Assembly (NCBI RefSeq): GCF_013031355.1
Contig: NZ_WPZO01000010.1
Coordinates: forward strand, 1-64,000
DNA: 64,000 nt
Direction: 5' to 3'
Origin: Ruegeria arenilitoris
Lineage (GTDB): Bacteria > Pseudomonadota > Alphaproteobacteria > Rhodobacterales > Rhodobacteraceae
Each line of letters begins with the position of its first letter. The first letter of the stretch is position 1. Below, piece by piece: positions 16,977 to 25,779 of this stretch. The position numbers and the translations under genes were made by a program. The notes under the pieces were generated by a model that ran no database searches, was not told the origin of the DNA, and saw only the letters and a list, made by a program, of their open reading frames with translations.

Positions 16977-18032
16977 TTACGTAGCATTGGAGGTCCGCGA
17001 GAGCATCGCCTTTGGAGACAGCTCTCCCTTTTCGATCTTGGCCAGTAATGAAATCAGGTAAGCCCCTGGAGACTGTATGTTCTCAGCACGTTGAAAGATG
17101 TATCCGAGAACGATGAAGCGAATAGCTGGGCCAAACGTTGATTTCATTGCATACCAGGTTTGGCCGAGCCGTAGATACTCGGCAATATCATCCATTAGTC
17201 GATCACAGTGGTGCTGATCTTTTGCAAAGCGTAGTTCTGAGCATAGCCGTGGAAAACTGCGCTCCATTTGTTCTGGAGAAACCTGAATCTGAGAAAGTTT
17301 ATCTTTCTTAACTTCCGGATTCAAAGAGTCCTCTTTGTGCCCCTCAATTTCACTGTCACTGGCCCTCAAGTTTTCTGTATCTGCCTGTGTTATCTCAGAG
17401 ATTTCCACAGAGATTTCAGCCAGCAGTTTGCTGAGTACATTTGCATCTGGTTTGCGACGCAGAGCATTGCGTACGGTGGTCATCAAATCAGAGATCGCGG
17501 TGTCATTTGCTACGAGGTCCCTAAGGCGCGCCAGAGCGGCGGAAACCTTGTCGCGGAGTACAGTGAACTCGAGAACGCGATCAGCATGCCGCTGGGCTTC
17601 TTGGATGAACTCCGCATGCCTTTCAGACAATGGCATCAAGGACAGCCCAGTTGCGGTGACCACCCTGCCCTGTCGATCCCGGCGCGCCCATCGCTTGCCG
17701 TTTGCGCTTATGACGCGGCGGATAAGACCAAGCTCAACCAGCGTCGATATATGACGCTCAACGGTCTGTACGCTGACATGAGTTCGTTTGGCGATCGCCG
17801 CGTTGGAAGCGAAGCAGATGTGATGATCATCCTGGTCCGTAGCAATCTGATCAACGCCCACAAAGGAAATCATCGCTCTCAGGACATTGAGAGTTGTGGA
17901 TTTCAACCCAAGTGGTTCTCTGGCCTCTTCAACGGCGCGAAGAAGGTTCCATTTTTTGGACGTAATAGCCCCCTGCCCTGCCGTTCCCGACAAGGTTGCT
18001 CCATTTGGAGCCAATGCAGTTAGTGTTTTCAT
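16977..18032 (-). CDS. repC: Replication initiator RepC of a repABC plasmid
   Basis: 351 residues, third gene of repA-repB-repC. RepC binds the plasmid origin, which in characterised repABC replicons lies inside repC itself. Seen: the RepC-type N-terminus (LGLKSTTLNVLRAMISFVG, CFASNAAIAKRTHVS, VQTVERHISTLVELGLIRR) forming winged-helix DNA binding, a charged middle, and a helical C-terminal domain (TWYAMKSTFGPAIRFIVLGY). The 206-bp gap from repB contains an antisense RNA locus and a parS site, as is usual. Replicon compatibility group cannot be assigned by eye. Confidence 0.93.
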   Translation of the reverse strand: MKTLTALAPNGATLSGTAGQGAITSKKWNLLRAVEEAREPLGLKSTTLNVLRAMISFVGVDQIATDQDDHHICFASNAAIAKRTHVSVQTVERHISTLVELGLIRRVISANGKRWARRDRQGRVVTATGLSLMPLSERHAEFIQEAQRHADRVLEFTVLRDKVSAALARLRDLVANDTAISDLMTTVRNALRRKPDANVLSKLLAEISVEISEITQADTENLRASDSEIEGHKEDSLNPEVKKDKLSQIQVSPEQMERSFPRLCSELRFAKDQHHCDRLMDDIAEYLRLGQTWYAMKSTFGPAIRFIVLGYIFQRAENIQSPGAYLISLLAKIEKGELSPKAMLSRTSNAT

Positions 18033-18083
18033 GAAATTTTGTCAGCAGACAAAGAAAACCTGTTCACCCAGAGGCGTTTTTTA

Positions 18084-18112
18084 TTGTGTCGTGATTCGCG
18101 GGCTGTTAGGGT
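18084..18112 (+). promoter_or_regulatory. Candidate promoter of the repABC antisense RNA
   Basis: TTGTGT (18084-18089) and TAGGGT (18107-18112) are separated by 17 bases on the plus strand, opposite to repABC, and would start a transcript near 18119 that ends at the hairpin at 18150-18174. Hexamers are only partial matches to consensus. Confidence 0.4.
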
Positions 18113-18117
18113 TTAGG

Positions 18118-18182
18118 TGTCTAATCTATAACCACTAGTTGGTTTTCAGCCCTCGGAGCCTCAGGTTTCGGGGGTTTCTTTT
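18118..18182 (+). ncRNA. Putative counter-transcribed RNA of the repABC locus
   Basis: Antisense to the repB-repC intergenic leader. It ends in a rho-independent terminator: an 11-bp stem including G-T pairs (18150-18174) with a TCA loop, followed by a T-rich tract. In characterised repABC plasmids a small RNA at this place, reading against repC, lowers RepC synthesis and sets incompatibility. Predicted length is about 60-65 nt. The terminator is seen directly; the 5' end is inferred. Confidence 0.6.
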
Positions 18183-18183
18183 T
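18150..18183 (+). terminator. Rho-independent terminator of the antisense RNA
   Basis: CCCTCGGAGCC pairs with GGTTTCGGGGG around a TCA loop (18150-18174), then a TTTCTTTTTT tract. Orientation is plus, antisense to repC. On the opposite strand the same stem can form in the repC leader. Confidence 0.7.
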
Positions 18184-18216
18184 TGCTTTTCTCCTCTTTG
18201 CTCGTTACCTCATGTA

Positions 18217-18236
18217 GAGTTAACACCTGTTAACTC
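18217..18236. promoter_or_regulatory. parS site 1, between repB and repC
   Basis: GAGTTAACACCTGTTAACTC: 9-base inverted arms around CC. It shares the core GTTAACANNTGTTAAC with the sites at 18987 and 20527 and fits the general repABC parS pattern. Likely bound by RepB. Confidence 0.85.
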
Positions 18237-18238
18237 GC

Positions 18239-19213
18239 TTATTCCTCGGCGCTTTCTTTGAAACGCTCGTAGGAATCTTGAATGAGTTGACCAAGGTTGT
18301 CCGAAAGCCAGCTAGTGTAGGCTTCATTGTCCCCTGCCCTTTTGATCGTCATGTTCACCGCAGAGTTGCTGGTCCTGATGACAACGTCGGGCGCCGGTCG
18401 GACTTCCTGTGCTTCTTTCTTAGGAGTCAAGCTGCCTAGGAGCCCGTTTAACCGATCGTCTGAATTAGCAACGTTGAGCGTCTCCAGGAGCTTCTTAGCC
18501 TTGTCCGCTGTTATCACCCCTTTCCGCAACGCATCGGCGAGTGCTGTCCATTTGGGTCGACCGGATTTCGGTGCTGGGCCAATCATATCCCCGAGATCGT
18601 CCGGAATATCGTTTGTGACTCGCTCCAACTGTGACAGCGTGTTCTTGGAAATCGCTAGCGCTGTGATCGCTTCCGAGCGGTCATACCCCTGGTTTAGAAT
18701 TTCGCGTGCGAACCGGGCTCTCTCGTAATAGCTGAGGTCAACCCGGGAAGAGTTCTCCAGACCCTTTGCCTGAAGCGCTTCCTTATCATCAAGCGTCCTT
18801 ACTAGCGCGCGAACTGGCTGGTTTAGGTGCTGACAAGCTAAGATGCGACGGCGGCCGTAGATAACCTCGAAGTGACCGTCGACTTCCTCGGAAGGACGCA
18901 ACAGGACGGGTACCTGTTGGCCTCCTGCATCCTTGATGCTTTCAGCAAGTTCCAGAACAGCTGAATCGACGTACGCCTCGGCGTCAGAGTTAACAGGTGT
19001 TAACTCGATTCCAAGCCTGTCTTTCGGGCCCCAAGGCAAAATGAGTGAGGTATCGATGTCTTGGATGCCACCGGCTCCAACACGGACCGATGCAATCGTA
19101 CCGCGTGGAAGTGCCGCATTGGCGCGTTCCGCTTTTGTAGGTGGGATTGGCGGGTTTCCAGCTGCCGCTGCAATCGCTGCAGCCATGCTGGTTTTGTTTT
19201 GTTTAAGTGCCAT
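18239..19213 (-). CDS. repB: Plasmid partitioning protein RepB (ParB family)
   Basis: 324 residues. ParB/Spo0J-type N-terminal domain with VPVLLRPSEEVDGHFEVIYG and GRRRILACQHL (nucleotide-binding GRRR box), then the helix-turn-helix region (RSEAITALAISKNTLSQLER). It binds the three parS sites and acts with RepA in segregation and autoregulation. One base separates its start from the repA stop, so they are translationally coupled. A parS site lies inside its own coding sequence (18987-19006). Confidence 0.95.
   Translation of the reverse strand: MALKQNKTSMAAAIAAAAGNPPIPPTKAERANAALPRGTIASVRVGAGGIQDIDTSLILPWGPKDRLGIELTPVNSDAEAYVDSAVLELAESIKDAGGQQVPVLLRPSEEVDGHFEVIYGRRRILACQHLNQPVRALVRTLDDKEALQAKGLENSSRVDLSYYERARFAREILNQGYDRSEAITALAISKNTLSQLERVTNDIPDDLGDMIGPAPKSGRPKWTALADALRKGVITADKAKKLLETLNVANSDDRLNGLLGSLTPKKEAQEVRPAPDVVIRTSNSAVNMTIKRAGDNEAYTSWLSDNLGQLIQDSYERFKESAEE
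18987..19006. promoter_or_regulatory. parS site 2, inside repB
   Basis: GAGTTAACAGGTGTTAACTC, same arms as the other two sites with centre GG. It lies within the repB coding sequence and encodes part of the linker before the ParB core. Confidence 0.85.
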
Positions 19214-19214
19214 T

Positions 19215-20417
19215 TCAACGGCCCCACGCGGTTTGAATCATGTTTGAAACTTCGTGCCCGACGGCATCCATGCTTGAGCGGGCGCGATCATAGGTCGACC
19301 GCGTCATTTCTGATCGAACGACTTCGTACATTGTCATTTTCAGCATCGCGGCATCAGCAATGGCAGTGCTTCGTAGCGCAGTTGCACCGATCACCCGATC
19401 CTGAAACAACGCCCGCATCAGGCTGACAATTTGCTGAGACGGGGTATCTGAGGGGTCGTCCCGTGTTATGAGAAACTGGAAATTGTCATGGACGATCGGA
19501 ATCCCGGAGTTTTCAAACTCTTCAAGGTACGCCGAAGTCATTTCAAGAAACTGCTGTGTGGAGGCTACGTCCAACATGCTCGGTGTCAGCGGCACAATCA
19601 CAGACGTTGCCGCGAACAATCCCGCCAGCGTCAGGAAGCCTAAAGAAGGCGGGCTATCGATAATGATCACATCATAGTCTTTCTCAACCGTCTCGATTGC
19701 GTTAGCGAGCCGATTATAAAAGGGGACACCTTTTCGGGCGTAGACAGCGGTTTCTGTTTCAAACTCTGACAAGATCAACTGGGCGGGGGAAAGGTCCAAA
19801 CCCGGGAAGTAAGTGGCCCGAATGCAATCGGACATCGGGACCGGATCCTCGTAGCGTAAAGCGTCGTAGATCGAGTTACCCTCAAATTCGATCTCGGGCT
19901 GGATACCGCAGAATCCGGTCAAGCTGCCTTGCGGGTCAAGGTCGACCGCCAGAACGCGATAACCTTGAAGCGCAAGATAGTGACATAGGTGAATGGCCGA
20001 AGTGGACTTTGCGCTACCGCCTTTGAAGTTCATAAGTTGAATGACCTGAAGCCGGTCGCCATCGCGACGACCGGGCAGGTACTTTCCGGGCTTTCTGGAG
20101 CTGCCTTCAAGGATCTGGCGCATCGCCGAGATCTCAGCTCCGGAGTAAAAGCGCCGACCATTCTTGTTGACTTCCGGCTCTGGAAGAGAACCCTCGGCAT
20201 GGCCTTTTCTAAGGAACTGTCCAGTTGTACCAAACAGGTCGGCTACTTCTGTCGCACTGAAGAGACGGAGGGTCTTTGACAACTCGGGAGAATACGCCTG
20301 AGTTAAGTGGGTCGTCAGTGCAACTTGTAGACGATCAGAGATTTCACGTGTAACGTGAGACTGCGTATTCGCAGCAATGGGAGTGGTCTGTAACATAGTT
20401 GCAGTTTTCCTGCTCAT
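19215..20417 (-). CDS. repA: Plasmid partitioning ATPase RepA (ParA family)
   Basis: 400 residues. The N-terminal HTH-like region (LFSATEVADLFG, GRRFYSGAEISAMRQIL) is followed by a ParA ATPase domain with deviant Walker A KGGSAKST, DLDPQGSLTG and IIIDSPPSLGFLTL. It segregates the replicon with RepB and represses the operon. The frame opens from a TTG at 20435, but ATG at 20417 is preferred because a plausible promoter (-35 at 20475-20470, -10 at 20450-20445) puts the transcript start very close to the TTG. First gene of repABC, on the same strand as repB and repC. Confidence 0.93.
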   Translation of the reverse strand: MSRKTATMLQTTPIAANTQSHVTREISDRLQVALTTHLTQAYSPELSKTLRLFSATEVADLFGTTGQFLRKGHAEGSLPEPEVNKNGRRFYSGAEISAMRQILEGSSRKPGKYLPGRRDGDRLQVIQLMNFKGGSAKSTSAIHLCHYLALQGYRVLAVDLDPQGSLTGFCGIQPEIEFEGNSIYDALRYEDPVPMSDCIRATYFPGLDLSPAQLILSEFETETAVYARKGVPFYNRLANAIETVEKDYDVIIIDSPPSLGFLTLAGLFAATSVIVPLTPSMLDVASTQQFLEMTSAYLEEFENSGIPIVHDNFQFLITRDDPSDTPSQQIVSLMRALFQDRVIGATALRSTAIADAAMLKMTMYEVVRSEMTRSTYDRARSSMDAVGHEVSNMIQTAWGR

Positions 20418-20444
20418 TTTTGTATGGTTGCGCAACTTGAGTAC

Positions 20445-20475
20445 ATTTAGGCACTCGTATTCCGATTCATGTCAA
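20445..20475 (-). promoter_or_regulatory. Candidate repA promoter
   Basis: On the minus strand, TTGACA (20475-20470) and CTAAAT (20450-20445) with a 19-base spacer, a little long. The position, between the upstream parS palindrome and the repA ATG at 20417, is where an autoregulated repABC promoter is expected. Confidence 0.4.
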
Positions 20476-20514
20476 GAGAAAAATCAATAACTTGTGGACC
20501 GTTTTGCAACCAAC

Positions 20515-20558
20515 ACAAGCGCCCTGGAGTTAACATCTGTTAACTCCAGGGCGCTTGT
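20515..20558. promoter_or_regulatory. 44-bp perfect palindrome upstream of repA
   Basis: Two 21-base arms, each the exact reverse complement of the other, around TC. The inner 20 bases (20527-20546) are parS site 3; the outer arms (ACAAGCGCCCTG and its complement) are unique to this copy. The extra symmetry could extend RepB binding, bind another dimer, or fold as a hairpin. Confidence 0.9.
20527..20546. promoter_or_regulatory. parS site 3, upstream of repA
   Basis: GAGTTAACATCTGTTAACTC, same arms as sites 1 and 2 with centre TC. It lies about 110 bases upstream of the repA start and inside the longer palindrome, so RepB binding here could also affect repABC transcription. Confidence 0.85.
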
Positions 20559-20962
20559 AGCACTCCAAAGGCGATTAGTGACAGCAGGTTGTCAGTCCGA
20601 ACTCGATCTCAGAGATCGCATTTAAGGGCAATCGGGTATCAAGTGCGTTGTCCTATTTTGACCAAGAGACGATCTACAACTCGTATAATAGAGCAGTCGC
20701 TAATTGCGTAAATTACGGGCGGGAACCTCAATTAGGCGCAAAGCCGTAAGGCGTTTTGGAGCCGGATAGGTGGGTGCTCTTGGCAGGTTTCGACAGATTG
20801 TCCGGCGTGTTAGGGCAGGGCGGGTGTCCATTTTGACTGCAGAGCCGCTCAGCTGACGAATTGTCTCTGTCGTTAAATCTATTCAGTTTCTGACCTATAG
20901 GGAGATGAAAGCGTTGATCAAACAAATGATGGGGCGGTGGATCAATTGAACCGTTGCTGACC

Positions 20963-22018
20963 TCACCCCAGCAAATCCGCTGCCGGATTTTCGGCGATAT
21001 CGACGTCATCATAGTATTTCTGCGCCTGGGCCATGGAGCGGTGCAAGGACAAGCGCATGGCGGCCTGAATCGGAGCGCCGTCCAGCGCGGCCTGGGTCAG
21101 GAAGCCGGAGCGCAATCCATGCGGCGAGGCAAATCCTGCCGGGAGCCCAGCCAGTGCCAGCCGATGTTTGACGATCTGGTAGATCGCATCCGGGCTGAGC
21201 CAGCGTCTCAGAACATTGTCCGCTTTGGAGACCGGCCGGAACAGCGGCCCATCATTAATCTCTCCCACCTCGATCCAATGGACCAGGGCCTGTGCGGCGC
21301 GCCCTTTCAGCACCAGGCGCGGGGTCTCACCCTTTTGGGTGGTCTTAGTCTCCAGCAGCGAAATCCAGACGACACCGCTTTTGTCGAATTCCTTCAGCGA
21401 GACGTCTTCAAACATCAACCCGGTGATCTCGGAGCGCCGCCGGCCACCACTGGCCCAGCCCAGCGTCAGGATCGCCCGGTCGCGGCAATCCCGGCGGCTG
21501 CCGCGGCAAGTGGCCAGCAGTTGCTCGAGGATGTCGCGGGTAATCGGGTGCTGCGACTTTGGGGCAGGGGGCCGGGCTGCAGCCCGGCGCGCCTTGGCAC
21601 GGGCCTGTTTCACCTGCGGTGCGTCAAACGGGCTGGTGAGGTTCTTCATTCGATGAAAGGCAAGCCAGGAGGCGATGCGCCGGTCGAGTGTCGACGGGGC
21701 TGGGCAGGCGAGGGACTTGCGCAGCCCCTGGGCAATCAGCGCTTCTGCGGTTTCACGCGCCACATCCGTTTCTGGTGCGTCATTCAGATCGCGGGCGTGA
21801 TCGAGAATGAAGGCCAGCGCCGTGGCCTCAGATTCCGGCCAGTCCAGCGTCGCTGCGAACCGCGCGAACTTCCAGGCGGTGACATAAAGCAGATCCCGTT
21901 CATATGCCCGCAGCGTGTTTTCCGGTGTGCCGCGCACATAAAGATCCGTCAGCGCCTCCTGATCGGCTTGCGACAAGGTCGGGGAGGCGGCGGGGAGATA
22001 GGGCGCAGGGGCTGTCAT
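20963..22018 (-). CDS. Tyrosine recombinase / site-specific integrase
   Basis: 351 residues. N-terminal SAM-like core-binding domain (TLRAYERDLLYVTAWKFARF) and C-terminal catalytic domain with the first Arg in GWASGGRRRSEITGL, HGLRSGF (H-x-x-R), the second His in SLHRSMAQAQKYY and the nucleophilic Tyr in KYYDD. ATG at 22018 is chosen; further in-frame ATGs lie upstream at 22027 and 22054. Such recombinases often sit beside repABC modules in Rhodobacteraceae and probably resolve plasmid multimers or mediate integration. GC content looks higher than in the rep genes, so it may have a separate origin. Confidence 0.88.
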   Translation of the reverse strand: MTAPAPYLPAASPTLSQADQEALTDLYVRGTPENTLRAYERDLLYVTAWKFARFAATLDWPESEATALAFILDHARDLNDAPETDVARETAEALIAQGLRKSLACPAPSTLDRRIASWLAFHRMKNLTSPFDAPQVKQARAKARRAAARPPAPKSQHPITRDILEQLLATCRGSRRDCRDRAILTLGWASGGRRRSEITGLMFEDVSLKEFDKSGVVWISLLETKTTQKGETPRLVLKGRAAQALVHWIEVGEINDGPLFRPVSKADNVLRRWLSPDAIYQIVKHRLALAGLPAGFASPHGLRSGFLTQAALDGAPIQAAMRLSLHRSMAQAQKYYDDVDIAENPAADLLG

Positions 22019-22194
22019 GGGGCGCATTTTGCACCGCCTTGCGGCAAATTTCAATCAAACATGATAAGCAGTACTTATCAATTGTAATAGTGATTGCACG
22101 TCACAACAAAAGTAATGAACAAAAATACCAGATTTTGAGCATCAAGCAGGCGGAGGATATTCCACGCAGCAAAATATCAATTCTGTAGAACCAA

Positions 22195-23634
22195 TCATGA
22201 AAAGAAACCCAGCCACTGCGCCCAGGCAAAATGCAAGGGAGCAAAAATGACGATTCCGATTGCGAAATAGCTCAGCAGCAGGCGCACCGCCTGGACTGAG
22301 GGTATCCGGCCGATTGACAATGTCAGCAGAAGGGGCGGTACCAGATAGGGAAGTGGCACTAGAACCCATGTCGGGACCTGCGCTAGCAGCACCGATTCAA
22401 CCGGCCACCCGGTAGCGGCGGCCAGCTGTCCGGCAAGCGGTGTCATCACACCAGGTGCTGTCGGGACGGTGGTGCCGATGGCGACCAGCGAGCCGATGAA
22501 CGTCAGCGCGGCGAATATCGCAGCGTTGCTGGTTAGGTTCGCTTGCTGGAACAATGTCACCAGATAGTCTCCTACCCAGCCGCTGATGCCGGTATAAGAA
22601 GCGACCACGCCGAAACCGATTACGCCGGACACAAAGAAAATCGGCGCGATGTTGATTTTCTGGGGCAGATCCGCGACCGGAATAACGCCAACTCCCGGCA
22701 GCGAGCAAAACAATGCAGCGCCCATCGCGACCCAGGCAGGGGCAATGCCATGCCATGCGTCGGTGATCCAGAGCAGAACAGTGAGCGCCAGTACAACGGC
22801 GAGTTTGATCTGTGACGGGGTCAAAGGTTCGGCGTCTGTCGCGGTTGGGATTTGCCGGGGCGTTTCCCGAAAGAACAACCAGTTTAGCGCGATCGTCGTG
22901 ACGAAGCTAAACAGACCAAGCACCGGGAAGTTCAGAAGGAAATAGTCGCTGTAGCTGAACGAAACGCCATAGAGGCCCTCGGCTGAGCCCGACATCACCA
23001 GGTTTGGGACGTTCGAGGGCAATATGGTGAAGGCGGGTAGGGAGGTGCTCATCCCTGCGGTCAGAACCAAACCTGCTTGCCCGTTCGACCCGGCCTCGAA
23101 CCCGAGGCGTTTGGCAAGGTGAACGGCGATGGGTGCCATCAAGACGACTCGCCCGATGGCGGTGGGCACGATGAACGATAAAAGAAGCCCTGCCAGCGCA
23201 ATCGTTGTCAACGCGCCCAGGTAGCCCGGGGCAGAATGCAAGGCCAGCCGGTTTACCAGCCGGTCCCCCAAACCGCATTGCGTCACAGTATGGCCGATAA
23301 CCAGTCCGCCAAAGATCAACCACAAGGCGCTTGAGTAGTATCCCGAGAACACAATTTCTGGCGGGGCGATCACCAATAGCGCCGACAGAAACAAGAAAAG
23401 CAGCGAGGTAAAAAATTCGGGAACGACACCGGTGATCCATAGGCCCAGGGTGAATATCGCGACGCTCATGGCGCGCAACATCGTCGGATCAACGCCCGCC
23501 AAAGACTTGCCACTTTGCCCTGTAATCAGCAGCCCGATCCCTACAAGAGTTGTAAGCAGGGCAATCACCCTGGCGGGTCTTGGCCTGCTCTGTGTGACAA
23601 ATAGGTAGGGTCGGCTAACAGAAAGCCTGGCCAT
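22195..23634 (-). CDS. SLC13/DASS family anion:sodium symporter
   Basis: 479 residues with about 12 hydrophobic segments. Two pseudo-repeats are visible: TAIGRVVLMAPIA in the first half and IGTTVPTAPGVMTPLAG in the second, matching the duplicated SNT/TNP-type substrate loops of the DASS family (dicarboxylate, tricarboxylate, sulfate or sulfonate uptake). ATG at 23634 is preceded by AGGAG. It lies downstream of a LysR gene on the same strand. No partner protein is needed; substrate cannot be fixed, though the nearby TRAP and aldehyde dehydrogenase genes suggest an organic acid or sulfonate. Confidence 0.85.
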   Translation of the reverse strand: MARLSVSRPYLFVTQSRPRPARVIALLTTLVGIGLLITGQSGKSLAGVDPTMLRAMSVAIFTLGLWITGVVPEFFTSLLFLFLSALLVIAPPEIVFSGYYSSALWLIFGGLVIGHTVTQCGLGDRLVNRLALHSAPGYLGALTTIALAGLLLSFIVPTAIGRVVLMAPIAVHLAKRLGFEAGSNGQAGLVLTAGMSTSLPAFTILPSNVPNLVMSGSAEGLYGVSFSYSDYFLLNFPVLGLFSFVTTIALNWLFFRETPRQIPTATDAEPLTPSQIKLAVVLALTVLLWITDAWHGIAPAWVAMGAALFCSLPGVGVIPVADLPQKINIAPIFFVSGVIGFGVVASYTGISGWVGDYLVTLFQQANLTSNAAIFAALTFIGSLVAIGTTVPTAPGVMTPLAGQLAAATGWPVESVLLAQVPTWVLVPLPYLVPPLLLTLSIGRIPSVQAVRLLLSYFAIGIVIFAPLHFAWAQWLGFFS

Positions 23635-23760
23635 CGCGATCTCCTGACATGTCGATTGGATCGCGCCAGGATATCACTCAGGCACATAAAATCCATTCAT
23701 GGCTTTTTATTTACCGCATTAGGAAAATTATATGCCGCGCGATGGCTGGGGTAGGGCAAT

Positions 23761-24678
23761 TCACAGGTTTTTCATCAATTCTGGCACTCCGGCCGCGATC
23801 GCGGATATTCTGTTGCGCAACCACATATGGGCCGGATCGTTGGTGCTGCGTTCGTGCCAGATCATGTAGATTGTCACGACATTGCCTTTGAATGGCAGCG
23901 GTGCGGCACTCAGGCTGCTCAGTGTATGGAGTCGCATCAGGTTCATTTCGGTGGCGATCAGCCGTGTGCCTTTGATAAAGGGCGGAATCGCGTTGAAATT
24001 CGGCACCGATACCCGCGGTTCCCGGATTTGCGACGCTTCCAGGTCGGTTATCACCTTTATCGAAGTGCCACCTCCCGCAAATTGTACGGTCAGATGATCG
24101 GCTTTGCAGTATTCCTCCCAGGTCGCAGGCGGGTCGCGCATTTCAGCGTCATAAAAGCACATCATATCGCTTGCAAACAGAGGCTTCTGGAAAATGTCCG
24201 GCCCGTCCGGCGGCAGCGGCGTCAGAGCAAGGTCGCATTGCGCCTCGCGCATCATGTTTACTGTCGGTTGACCCGATGGCAAAAACCGGATGTTCACTGA
24301 AATGTCTTCTTCCCAGGCTTCACGCAACAACTGCGGGAACACCAAGTCACGCTGCATGTCATTGGCAGCGACCACAAAACGCATTTCCTCTGTTGTGGGA
24401 TCGAAGATGCGATCGTCGGTCAGGTTCTTAAGGCTGTCGAGCGCCCTTTGCACCGGTTCTTTCAGCGCAAGTGCCGTTTCCGTCGGCATCAGCCCTTGAC
24501 CGGACCGAACGAAAAGCGGGTCGCCAAGAATCTTGCGCAACCGAGAGAGCGTGTGGCTGACCGCGGGCTGCGTAACCCCCAACTGTTCGGCGGCAATCGA
24601 GACCGAGCTGTTTTCGAGAATTGCGAGGAAAGTCCGGAGGATATGGCCGTCCAGGTCCAAGAAATTAGTTTTTTGCAT
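23761..24678 (-). CDS. LysR family transcriptional regulator
   Basis: 305 residues. HTH at about 12-60 (LRTFLAILENSSVSIAAEQL, then TQPAVSHTLSRLRKILGDPL) and a C-terminal periplasmic-binding-like effector domain. It is divergent from the TRAP operon (24759) with an 80-bp gap, and the DASS gene follows it on its own strand, so it probably controls one or both transport systems. NodD/nahR-like spacing; inducer unknown. Confidence 0.92.
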   Translation of the reverse strand: MQKTNFLDLDGHILRTFLAILENSSVSIAAEQLGVTQPAVSHTLSRLRKILGDPLFVRSGQGLMPTETALALKEPVQRALDSLKNLTDDRIFDPTTEEMRFVVAANDMQRDLVFPQLLREAWEEDISVNIRFLPSGQPTVNMMREAQCDLALTPLPPDGPDIFQKPLFASDMMCFYDAEMRDPPATWEEYCKADHLTVQFAGGGTSIKVITDLEASQIREPRVSVPNFNAIPPFIKGTRLIATEMNLMRLHTLSSLSAAPLPFKGNVVTIYMIWHERSTNDPAHMWLRNRISAIAAGVPELMKNL

Positions 24679-24758
24679 GAGATATATAAAAGCACATAAA
24701 TAGATTGAATGTCTAGCTGCGCGTACTCTGCACTGATCAAATTAGGCGGAGGAACGCA

Positions 24759-25769
24759 ATGAAACTTACCCAAATCCTCGGCGCACTGACTGTCGCAACT
24801 TCGACAGCCATCGCCTCATTCACCCATGCGGAAGAACTGTCGGTCGCGACCTTCATCCCGCCGCAGCACCACGTCAATGCGAATCTGTTCCAGTGGTTCG
24901 GCGAAGAGCTGGAGAAGCGCTCTGGCGGTTCTCTGACCATGAAGCTCTACCCGGCGGGCCAGTTGGGCGCCGGTCCGGTGCAGCAATACAAGCGTGTTGT
25001 TGAGGGCGTCGCCGACATCACATTCGGTCTGCAGGCCTATACCCCCAACATCTTCCCGCGCAGTATGCTGATCATTCCGCCGGGCAAGTCCACCACAGCA
25101 GTAGAAGCCACCCAGCGACTGCTGGGTACTTATGACGAGCATCTGGCACAGGAATATGAAGATGTGAAACTGCTGGGTCTTTTCACGACGGCCGGCAATA
25201 TCTGGGCCGCCACCAGCGATGTGTCGACCATGGAAGGCGTTCAGGGTAAGAAGATGGTGCCCTTTGCCGCAATGACCACCCCGATCGTCGAGGCGTTGGG
25301 TGCCGTTCCGGTGCAAATGCCAGTGACCGAGATGTATACTGGCCTTTCTACTGGCACTATCGACAGCACCACAGCGACATACAACAATATCACCGCGCCC
25401 TGGAACTTCTGGGATGTGTCGAGCCACTTGGTGACCAATGTACCGGTGCAATTCGCAGTTTTCTTCGTGGCGATGAACAAGGAACGTTACGAGGGTCTCT
25501 CGGATGAGCACCGCGCCATCATCGACGAATTGGCGGGTGAGGCATTCTCGCTGAAAGGTGCCGAAAGCTTCGATGGGGCTGACGCACGCTCCAAGGAGAT
25601 CATGCAGGGCGCCGAACAGATGGCCAACGTTACCGAGATTGTCGTCAGCGATGATGAGCGCGCCAAAATGGATGCTGCGGTCACGGAAGGTTTGGAAGTG
25701 ATCTTTGCCGACTACGAAGGTCGCGGCATCGAGAACGCCCGCGCGATTTACGAAGCAATCAACAACTAA
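24759..25769 (+). CDS. TRAP transporter substrate-binding protein DctP
   Basis: 336 residues with a Sec signal peptide (about 24 residues, ending SFTHA). The mature protein begins ELSVATFIPPQHHVNANLFQ, and GAVPVQMPVTEMYTGLSTGT is the typical DctP hinge region. It captures an organic acid in the periplasm and delivers it to the DctQ/DctM pair encoded next. A 9-bp hairpin follows the stop. Ligand is not evident; the downstream aldehyde dehydrogenase is the only metabolic hint. Confidence 0.92.
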   Translation: MKLTQILGALTVATSTAIASFTHAEELSVATFIPPQHHVNANLFQWFGEELEKRSGGSLTMKLYPAGQLGAGPVQQYKRVVEGVADITFGLQAYTPNIFPRSMLIIPPGKSTTAVEATQRLLGTYDEHLAQEYEDVKLLGLFTTAGNIWAATSDVSTMEGVQGKKMVPFAAMTTPIVEALGAVPVQMPVTEMYTGLSTGTIDSTTATYNNITAPWNFWDVSSHLVTNVPVQFAVFFVAMNKERYEGLSDEHRAIIDELAGEAFSLKGAESFDGADARSKEIMQGAEQMANVTEIVVSDDERAKMDAAVTEGLEVIFADYEGRGIENARAIYEAINN

Positions 25770-25779
25770 AGACCTGGCG

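Larger units (their letters stand above)
20436..20962. other. repA upstream region, 527 bp
   Basis: Holds the putative repA promoter and the 44-bp palindrome with parS site 3. Beyond 20560 nothing coding is evident; TATAAT-like sequence occurs near 20685. The right end abuts the stop of the recombinase gene. Confidence 0.5.

Noticed and set aside
20954-22087. A long plus-strand frame of about 377 codons
   Set aside because: It runs antisense to the recombinase gene, which has complete catalytic motifs; the plus frame lacks any domain.
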